Shown piece after piece: positions 7,219 through 13,401 of a stretch of 64,000 nucleotides of DNA. Both the position numbers and the translations under genes were made by a program. Position 1 is the first letter of the stretch. Every line of letters begins with the position of its first letter. The DNA is from G963676655 sp963678305. Its GTDB lineage: Bacteria; Verrucomicrobiota; Lentisphaeria; Victivallales; Victivallaceae. The stretch is taken from NCBI GenBank assembly GCA_963678305.2, contig CAXXVV010000005.1, forward strand, positions 248,001 through 312,000, read 5' to 3'. A model generated the notes under the pieces. It made no database searches. It had not been told where the DNA came from and saw only the letters and a list, made by a program, of their open reading frames with translations.

Positions 7219-9348
7219 ATGGGCGAATATCAGGTAATTGCCAGGAAGTGGCGGCCTCAGCGCTTTGCCGATGTTGTCGGCCAGGAACATATCCTCCAGA
7301 CTTTGAAAAATGCGGTCCGCAATCAGCGGACTGCACACGCTTACCTCTTCGTTGGCCCGCGCGGGATCGGCAAGACTACTACCGCCAGGATTTTCGCCAA
7401 AGCGCTTAATTGTACGAATCCTCAAGATGGTGAGCCGTGCTGCGAATGTGAATCATGTGTGGCTATCGCCAATGAAAGCAGCATGGATGTTATCGAGATC
7501 GACGCGGCCAGCCGTAACTCGGTCGAGAATATTCGTGAGCTGCGCGACGAAGTCATGCATGTTCCTTCCCGCAGTCGCTACAAAGTTTATATTATCGACG
7601 AAGTTCACATGTTGTCGAAACAGGCCTGGAACGCGCTGTTGAAGACTATTGAAGAACCGCCGCCGCATGCTAAATTTATTTTTGCCACGACCGAAGTGCA
7701 TATGGTTCTGGGAACGATTATTTCCCGTTGCCAGCGTTTTGATTTGCAGCGGATTGGAACCAATTTGATCGCGGATCGTCTGGAAATGATTGCCAAGGCT
7801 GAAAACGTCAATATATCCCGGGCGGCTATCAATGCTATTGCCCGTGCCGCTGACGGCGGGATGCGTGACGGGCAGTCGCTGCTGGATCAGATGATCGCTT
7901 TTTTCAGCTCCGCCAATGAGGAAATCTCCGAAGAGAAAGTTTTATCGTTATTTGGTTTGACTGCCGCCTCAGATATTGAAGGCATTATTTGCGCGATGTT
8001 TAATAATGATCCGGGAGCGTTGATTACCGGCATCTACCATTTGGCTTCGCATGGGAAAAATCTTGAAACCCTTTTCAATGATATTTTAAATACGTTGCGT
8101 TGTATTCAAATATCCTGCCTGTTGCAGTCGCCGGAAAATATCCTGGAAACGGATTCCGACAGCATTCAGCGTTATCGACAGTTCGGCGCAAACGTGCCGC
8201 CGAATGTGATTCAGCGATTGCTCGAGGCGCTTTCCCCGGTCGGTCGGACACTGCACGATGCTTTGAATAAACAGGTTTATCTTGAAACAATTATTTTAAG
8301 AGCGATGCGGCAGGCGCACGCAATTCAGATAGAGGATTTGATCCGCCGTCTGAACCAGATCCGTAAAAGTGGTGAATTAGCGGTAGTAGAGAATCTGCCC
8401 CCGGTAACTCAACCGGTTATTCCGCCCCCGCAACCAGTTCAACGGGTAGTAATGCAGCCTCCGGTTCCACAGCCTGTTTCGCAAACAGTTGAACCAGCTC
8501 CTGCGCCGCAGCCGGAACCTGTCAAGCAACCGGAAGCTGCACTGGTTGAACCTGAACCAGTGCCTCAACCTGAACCTGAAATTGAACTGGAGCCGGTAAA
8601 AACTGCTCCAGTCCCTGAGCTGGAGATTCAGCCTGCACCAATACAAGAAACACCGCCTGAACCAGTGACGGAGCAGATAGCTGAATCGACAGCGGCGCAG
8701 ACGCCTGAACCGGGTGAAGCGTCATTTTCTGTTGATGCCGGGCAGGAGCATACGACTGATGCAGTAGTTGAAGAACCAAAGGATTTTGAACTGGACCCTA
8801 ACAGTCCGGATGTGAATTCTGAAGATATTTCTGAAGAAGATATGCCGCGTAAAATCTGGCATGAAATGATTATGCTGGTCCAGGAGCATCATCAGGTAAA
8901 CCCGCTGTTGCGGAACTATATGTCGGAAGCGACACCGGTTTCCTGGGAAAATTCGGTTCTGACAGTTTGTTTTGATGATGAATTTGAGCTTGAACATTTT
9001 CAGGCATTACAAAACCACAGTCGTTTGCTGCAACAGCTTATTCAGCAGGTTTCAGCGGACTGGATGAGTTCGGTTTGTATTGAAAAGCGTGGCGGCATAA
9101 AATCCTACCACAAAGATAATCAAGCTGATATTTCCGATGATGAAGAGCCGGTGCCGGAAGATATTCCTGCTGATAATGCGACGGCCACTTTGGAAATGGA
9201 AACGGACGCGCCGGCCAAAGAAGAGTCTGCGTCTTCCGCCAAAAGTGTTTTTGGAATTCAGGAAGAGATGGAGAAGATCGAGAAAAATGATTTTGTCCAA
9301 AGGACTCTTAAAGCTTTCAATGGTAAAATAGTCGATCTGCACGGTTAA
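7219..9348 (+). CDS. dnaX: DNA polymerase III subunits gamma/tau (clamp loader ATPase)
   Basis: ATPase of the sliding-clamp loader. Walker A is GPRGIGKTT at residues 46-54. The zinc module uses C65, C74, C77 and C80, the E. coli spacing. Walker B is in VYIIDEVHMLS, and the sensor/arginine-finger region (ISRCQRFDLQ) is present. After the collar domain (to about residue 385) comes a long Pro/Glu/Gln-rich linker to about residue 510, then a tau-like C-terminal region rich in acidic residues. The single frame runs to full tau length (709 aa). I found no slippery heptamer with a Shine-Dalgarno and stem-loop that would produce a gamma form. The start is supported by TTGGAGG upstream. Downstream lies a tandem repeat and then a convergent gene. 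Confidence 0.97.
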   Translation: MGEYQVIARKWRPQRFADVVGQEHILQTLKNAVRNQRTAHAYLFVGPRGIGKTTTARIFAKALNCTNPQDGEPCCECESCVAIANESSMDVIEIDAASRNSVENIRELRDEVMHVPSRSRYKVYIIDEVHMLSKQAWNALLKTIEEPPPHAKFIFATTEVHMVLGTIISRCQRFDLQRIGTNLIADRLEMIAKAENVNISRAAINAIARAADGGMRDGQSLLDQMIAFFSSANEEISEEKVLSLFGLTAASDIEGIICAMFNNDPGALITGIYHLASHGKNLETLFNDILNTLRCIQISCLLQSPENILETDSDSIQRYRQFGANVPPNVIQRLLEALSPVGRTLHDALNKQVYLETIILRAMRQAHAIQIEDLIRRLNQIRKSGELAVVENLPPVTQPVIPPPQPVQRVVMQPPVPQPVSQTVEPAPAPQPEPVKQPEAALVEPEPVPQPEPEIELEPVKTAPVPELEIQPAPIQETPPEPVTEQIAESTAAQTPEPGEASFSVDAGQEHTTDAVVEEPKDFELDPNSPDVNSEDISEEDMPRKIWHEMIMLVQEHHQVNPLLRNYMSEATPVSWENSVLTVCFDDEFELEHFQALQNHSRLLQQLIQQVSADWMSSVCIEKRGGIKSYHKDNQADISDDEEPVPEDIPADNATATLEMETDAPAKEESASSAKSVFGIQEEMEKIEKNDFVQRTLKAFNGKIVDLHG

Positions 9349-9402
9349 TGCGCCATCAATTAATATCTCTCATTAAACCTGCTGTTTTTTTTTAATAATA
9401 AT

Positions 9403-9473
9403 CAGACAGTTTGATAGTATATTTATTTGAAGTGCCTGCAGACAGTTTGATAGTATATTTATTGAAGTGCCTG
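9403..9473. repeat. Tandem direct repeat, two copies (36 and 35 nt)
   Basis: Copy 1 (9403-9438) and copy 2 (9439-9473) both begin CAGACAGTTTGATAG and end TTGAAGTGCCTG. They differ by one T. They lie in the 162-bp gap between the converging dnaX and dehydrogenase genes. The first 25 bases resemble, at 19 of 25 positions by eye, a stretch upstream of RAYT copy 1 (CAGACGGTTTGATTATATAT, from about 2872). This suggests the repeats may be REP-like or remnant ends related to the transposase. No clear hairpin forms within one unit. Confidence 0.7.
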
Positions 9474-9510
9474 CAAGTAAAAGTTTTATGTGTTTTTTGC
9501 GGGGTTTTTT

Positions 9511-10461
9511 TTACGTTACAACGTTTTCAGGCGAGCCTTTAATATAATTGCTGAGATTACTGATCGCGGTGGCATACAATCTTTTCCGGGCGGATGCGGT
9601 GGCCCAGGCTATATGCGGGGTGATATAACAATTCTTTGCTTTAAAAAGCGGATTGTCCGCTTCCGGCGGTTCGGTTGAAAGAACGTCAAGGCCGGCTCCG
9701 GCAATCACGCCGGTGTTTAAGGCTTCGGCTAAGTCCGCTTCATCGATCAACGCTCCGCGGGAGGTATTGATCAGAAACGCAGTTGGCTTCATAATGGACA
9801 ACATTTTAGCGTTAACCAGATGTTCGTTTTCGGCTGTCAACGGGCAATGCAAGCTGATAACGTCGGCACGCTGGAATAACTCCTCCATCGAGACTTGTTC
9901 TATGTTGTCGCCGGGGCGAACAGTTCTGGTATAACCGATGATTTTCATGCCGAATGCATGGCCGATTGCAGCGGTCTGACGCCCGATCCGGCCGCAGCCG
10001 ACAATTCCCAGAGTCAGGCTCTGTAGTTCAATCAACGGGAAGTCCCAGTAGCAAAAGTCCGGACAAGTGGCCCATTTGCCGGTTTTTGCAGTTTCGGAAT
10101 GTTGAGCCGTATGCTGGGTCAGATTGAGGATATGGGCGAAGGCGGTTTGAGCAACCGAATCGGTGCTGTAGGCGGGGATGTTCGTTACGGTTATACCATG
10201 ATCCCGGGCAGCCGGAAGGTCGACAGTATTGTAGCCGGTAGCAAGGACTCCGATATATTTGAGTTGCGGCAGCTGAGCCATTATTTCCCGGGTTATTTTG
10301 ATTTTATTGATCAGAATACAGTCGGCGTCGCCAATTCTATTAATTACTGACTCCGGTGGAGTTCGATCGTAGATGTTGCAGTCTCCAAGTTTTTCGAGTT
10401 TGCTCCAGTTCAGGTCTCCCGGGTTCATGGTGTAGCCGTCCAGTACAACTATTTTAGTCAT
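9511..10461 (-). CDS. D-isomer specific 2-hydroxyacid dehydrogenase (glycerate/hydroxypyruvate type)
   Basis: NAD-dependent interconversion of a 2-hydroxyacid and its 2-oxoacid. The nucleotide-binding glycine motif is GCGRIG at residues 155-160, followed by a basic residue near the end of the second strand (GYTRTVRP). The catalytic trio is visible: Arg in INTSRGALIDE, Glu in LSTEPPEADN and His in CYITPHIAWAT. The early block GVLATGYNTVDLPAA is typical of the glycerate dehydrogenase (HprA-like) subgroup. Length 316 aa is normal. An AAGGA site precedes the ATG, and a perfect inverted repeat (10493-10512) sits about 30 bases upstream. The exact substrate cannot be decided. Confidence 0.93.
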   Translation of the reverse strand: MTKIVVLDGYTMNPGDLNWSKLEKLGDCNIYDRTPPESVINRIGDADCILINKIKITREIMAQLPQLKYIGVLATGYNTVDLPAARDHGITVTNIPAYSTDSVAQTAFAHILNLTQHTAQHSETAKTGKWATCPDFCYWDFPLIELQSLTLGIVGCGRIGRQTAAIGHAFGMKIIGYTRTVRPGDNIEQVSMEELFQRADVISLHCPLTAENEHLVNAKMLSIMKPTAFLINTSRGALIDEADLAEALNTGVIAGAGLDVLSTEPPEADNPLFKAKNCYITPHIAWATASARKRLYATAISNLSNYIKGSPENVVT

Positions 10462-10492
10462 AATTTATTCCTTGATCGATATTACTTAATGT

Positions 10493-10512
10493 ATATGACA
10501 GTGCCGTCATAT
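10493..10512. promoter_or_regulatory. Operator-like inverted repeat upstream of the dehydrogenase gene
   Basis: ATATGAC and GTCATAT are perfect 7-base arms around a six-base spacer, centred about 41 bases before the minus-strand dehydrogenase start. The size suits a dimeric repressor. No regulator gene lies next to it, so the partner is unknown. Confidence 0.45.
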
Positions 10513-10557
10513 GTGCGGGTACATTAGCAGATTCCATGATAATATCAAGTTTTGAGT

Positions 10558-10585
10558 TTGACATTTCGATGGTTCGATGTATTTT
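10558..10585 (+). promoter_or_regulatory. Promoter of the small basic protein gene
   Basis: TTGACA, 16 bases, TATTTT, about 60 bases before the 10648 start. With the terminator at 10774 it frames a one-gene transcription unit. Confidence 0.5.
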
Positions 10586-10647
10586 ATAAGTTTGATAATA
10601 AAAGAGAATCATAGTTTTTATTTTTAATATCTCAAAGGAGTAATGTC

Positions 10648-10752
10648 ATGGGACAGCAAACCAACAAATGTCAGAAACGCGCTCGTCGCAAAGCTTACAA
10701 TGAACGCTGCAAGGCTAAAGTTCGCGAAGCGATCAAAAAAGCCGGAAAATAA
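10648..10752 (+). CDS. Small basic protein, 34 aa, resembling the PVC-superphylum signature protein
   Basis: The frame begins MGQQTNKCQKRARRKAYNER and ends KKAGK; more than a third of its residues are Lys or Arg, with only two acidic residues. Evidence for a real gene: a strong AAAGGAG site seven bases before the ATG, a candidate promoter at 10558-10585 and a textbook terminator at 10774. A competing ATG at 10643 sits too close to the ribosome site. The pattern MGQxTNK followed by a KRxRRxxY helix resembles, from memory, the short basic protein described as a signature of Planctomycetes, Verrucomicrobia, Chlamydiae and Lentisphaerae, thought to bind nucleic acid or ribosomes. That assignment needs a profile search. 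It is too short for most gene finders. Confidence 0.8.
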   Translation: MGQQTNKCQKRARRKAYNERCKAKVREAIKKAGK

Positions 10753-10773
10753 TTTTTTCTGATGCGATTTCAA

Positions 10774-10800
10774 GCCGCCCTTTGACAGGGCGGCTTTTTT
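10774..10800 (+). terminator. Rho-independent terminator
   Basis: GCCGCCC and GGGCGGC form a perfect seven-pair GC stem with a seven-base loop, followed by six T residues. It ends the transcript of the small basic protein and lies just before the 3' end of the convergent gene. Confidence 0.9.
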
Positions 10801-10803
10801 ATT

Positions 10804-11529
10804 TTAATACAGCTCCTTGGGTATAAGATTCTTTTCTTCCATCAAGATCATTCGGATATACTCGAGGTTATCCCGGTCGGTTGAAGAAAAGAGTTTTATT
10901 TTTTCTTTTCCTTTGTCAAAAGAACCGTATAAGACCAAGTTCCAGTAATCGTCATTTTCGTTGTCTGGCTGACGCTTTTCCACTGCGACTTGTTCGATGG
11001 ATTCGAAATCATAGGTCTTTGTCAATCCCAGCTTCCAGAAGCCCTGGAATGTTTTCAAGGTCATGCCGGATAATGTAAGGCGCATCTTGCCTAAAGCCAT
11101 ATAAAAACAAATATAAGTCAGGACGATACTTCCGATGAGGAAGGGTAATCCAACAATTGACCTGTAAAGTTCAAATTTGCCGTCAACAAATTGAAGGCCG
11201 TAAATAATCCAGGTGGAGCCGCCGGCCCAAACCGCGCTGAAAGGTCCCAGGATTATCAGGGCGCAACATCCGTGAACGCTGACTTCTATTTCGGTGATGC
11301 CGTTGTTATGAGTAACTTTGCTGTTCGTCGGTGGACAACGTTTCAGATAATCTTCATAATTCACCGGGTCGTTTATTATTTCGTCCAGCTTGAATATGGC
11401 GCTGCAGCCGGGGCAGGTGACTTTTATTTTATTGAAATCAAAATTCTCGTCCGGGATCGGGTTATGGCACTTCGGACATAAAAATTCCATTTCCTCCATG
11501 TTTTCTTTGAAATATTTGTTGGACGACAT
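10804..11529 (-). CDS. Zinc-ribbon membrane protein of unknown function, 241 aa
   Basis: The N terminus holds a two-knuckle zinc ribbon, CPKC (residues 18-21) and CPGC (residues 39-42), of the MJ0042/finger type often found at the front of bacterial membrane proteins. After a linker come two hydrophobic stretches (about residues 86-108 and 125-150), then a ~90-residue soluble C-terminal region with strands (TLKTFQGFWKLGL, NLVLYGSF) that looks like a bacterial PH-like fold and ends in a helix. The start at 11529 has no strong ribosome site. alr lies 48 bases upstream on the same strand, so it may be read from the alr transcript. Function unknown. Confidence 0.75.
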   Translation of the reverse strand: MSSNKYFKENMEEMEFLCPKCHNPIPDENFDFNKIKVTCPGCSAIFKLDEIINDPVNYEDYLKRCPPTNSKVTHNNGITEIEVSVHGCCALIILGPFSAVWAGGSTWIIYGLQFVDGKFELYRSIVGLPFLIGSIVLTYICFYMALGKMRLTLSGMTLKTFQGFWKLGLTKTYDFESIEQVAVEKRQPDNENDDYWNLVLYGSFDKGKEKIKLFSSTDRDNLEYIRMILMEEKNLIPKELY

Positions 11530-11576
11530 AGATATTTTCTCTTGTAGCTTCAGGTTTAATAACCTTTTATTTAATG

Positions 11577-12701
11577 TCAGTCAATATAAACACGCTTTGT
11601 CCGGGAGCCGAATGAACAGAGGATATCATACGGATTAGTACCTTTGGTCAAAGCCCAGTTGTCGACCGTTACCGCGGCCGGAGGAGTGCCGCCGAGGCAA
11701 ATTATTTCATCGCCGCAAGCTGCATCGGGAACGTTTTCCAGTGAAATGGTCGTGTAATCCATGGAAATCCGGCCGATGACCGGACATAAGACTCCCCGCA
11801 CAACAACATAGCCGCGATTGGAAAGCATCAATGGCAGACCGTCGGCGTATCCTGCGGCAATGGTTCCGACCCGGGTCGGCTTGATAAGTTTGCAGGTCAG
11901 CCCGTAGCCTAGATAGGCGCCGGCGGGTAGCGTGCGTACCGCGGCCAGCCGGGTTTTCAGCGAAACGATACTTTTCAGATTAAGGCGCCGCGCGCCGGTT
12001 TCGTCGAATAGCCCGTAGAGGTTGATTCCGGTTCTGACCAGGTTGAAAGGCGCGTTGCAGGTTTCACTGAAATTGTTAATGGCGTCGCTGTTGGCAATGT
12101 GGATGCGGGAGAACTTGATCCCGTCCTTTTTCAAGTCCTCAAGCAACTGATTGAATTTTCGGATTTGCTCAAGGGTGTAGTCGCCTTCCGGCTGGTATGC
12201 GACTGGAAAATGCGAATAGATGCCGCGGCAATCGAGATTCGGCAGAGATATGCAACGGCGGATGACTTCGCCAGCCTCGGACCAGAGAATACCCAAACGT
12301 CCCATGCCGGTGTCGATCAGGAAATCGCATTGCACGGTACGGTTTTGTTTTTCCGCCTCACGGCTGATTGCGGCGGCGGTTTCATAGTCGTTTATCGGCA
12401 GAATGATGCTGGCGGCTACAGCCGGAGAGATCTCTCCGGGCAGGATATTTCCGAGCAGTTGGACAGGAAGTCCCAATTCCGCCAGTTCCAGCGCTTCATT
12501 CAGTTCGGCGGCGCCGAATCCGGCCGCGCCGGATTGTTTCAGGGCCTGACCTATCTCCCTGGCACCGAGTCCGTAGGCATTGGCTTTCAGGACGGCGATC
12601 ACGCCGCAGGGGTTGACGGATTCGGCTATTTTTGTGAAGTTGTTTCTCAGTTCGCCCAGATCGATTTCCAGACGCACCCGGCTTTCAATTTGATTATACA
12701 T
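11577..12701 (-). CDS. alr: Alanine racemase
   Basis: PLP enzyme that makes D-alanine for peptidoglycan. Lys39 in VLKANAYGLG is the PLP lysine. The second catalytic residue region is at LGYGLTCKL, and the conserved GYADGLP and GRISMDYTTI segments are present. At 374 residues it is a normal-length, two-domain enzyme. It complements murE (61054) and dapL (62667) in the cell-wall pathway. The gene seems to lead a two-gene minus-strand unit with the zinc-ribbon membrane protein. Confidence 0.97.
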   Translation of the reverse strand: MYNQIESRVRLEIDLGELRNNFTKIAESVNPCGVIAVLKANAYGLGAREIGQALKQSGAAGFGAAELNEALELAELGLPVQLLGNILPGEISPAVAASIILPINDYETAAAISREAEKQNRTVQCDFLIDTGMGRLGILWSEAGEVIRRCISLPNLDCRGIYSHFPVAYQPEGDYTLEQIRKFNQLLEDLKKDGIKFSRIHIANSDAINNFSETCNAPFNLVRTGINLYGLFDETGARRLNLKSIVSLKTRLAAVRTLPAGAYLGYGLTCKLIKPTRVGTIAAGYADGLPLMLSNRGYVVVRGVLCPVIGRISMDYTTISLENVPDAACGDEIICLGGTPPAAVTVDNWALTKGTNPYDILCSFGSRTKRVYID

Positions 12702-12832
12702 TTTTACTCTCTTATATTCTCGGAAGAAACTTTTAAAGTAAAAATATATTGAGATTATATTGATGCAAGCAAAGTAATTGTTTTTTTTATGTTTAATTTG
12801 TTTTTAAGGGGGATAAAAATATGTGGTCAGAC

Positions 12833-12860
12833 TTGATATTACGGGAATCGGGGATACATT
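12833..12860 (+). promoter_or_regulatory. Candidate promoter of the lipoprotein gene
   Basis: TTGATA, 16 bases, TACATT, about 50 bases before the lipoprotein start. It overlaps a possible 13-codon open frame (12821-12862), so only one of the two readings is likely to be right. Confidence 0.35.
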
Positions 12861-12911
12861 AATCTCCCTGTGTGTATTGTGTCCATATACAAAAAAAATA
12901 AAATGGAAATA

Positions 12912-13340
12912 ATGAAAAAAATACGGAATTATCTACTGTTCGCAACTTTGTTTGCGGTTGTAGGCATTTTTGCCTCTTCCTGTTCTCTCTTAGGACCCGA
13001 CTACTCCAATAACTATCAGACAATTTACGATCTTGAGCGGCATTTCGAAAAATGCGGCTTGAAAATTGAACAAGGGCAACCTTTACTGCGCCAGGTATGC
13101 CGGGCCGACAGCGCCCGGGCGTTGCGGATTGCCGGATCTGATGTCGGTATCTACAAATATGATATTAATAAAAAAGTTCAGCTTGCAAAGTTGACTCAAA
13201 TGGAAAAGAATGGCTATGTCTATGTAATGGCCATTAAATATCCGGTTATGATAAACGGCACCTTTATGATGCTGGGATATCATAAGAATCCGGAAAAAAA
13301 GAAGCTGGTGGAAGCATTTTTAAGCTTCAAACCGGAATGA
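12912..13340 (+). CDS. Hypothetical lipoprotein, about 142 aa
   Basis: The chosen start (MKKIRNYLLFATLFAVVG) gives a clean signal peptide: two lysines, a hydrophobic core, and a lipobox FASSC with the cysteine at about residue 24. Starts at 12870 and 12903 are in frame but put extra charged residues before the signal. The mature part has no recognised domain; it is rich in Lys and Tyr and ends in FLSFKPE. It lies 61 bases before ppdK on the same strand, but a strong ribosome site at ppdK suggests independent expression. Function unknown. Confidence 0.75.
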   Translation: MKKIRNYLLFATLFAVVGIFASSCSLLGPDYSNNYQTIYDLERHFEKCGLKIEQGQPLLRQVCRADSARALRIAGSDVGIYKYDINKKVQLAKLTQMEKNGYVYVMAIKYPVMINGTFMMLGYHKNPEKKKLVEAFLSFKPE

Positions 13341-13401
13341 TAAAAAATTATTATCAACCAGAATGCATTGTGCATAACACAACAACGAAAGGAAGAATAA
13401 A

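Noticed and set aside
7219..9348. Possible programmed frameshift producing a gamma subunit in dnaX
   Set aside because: No slippery heptamer with an upstream Shine-Dalgarno and downstream stem-loop could be found.
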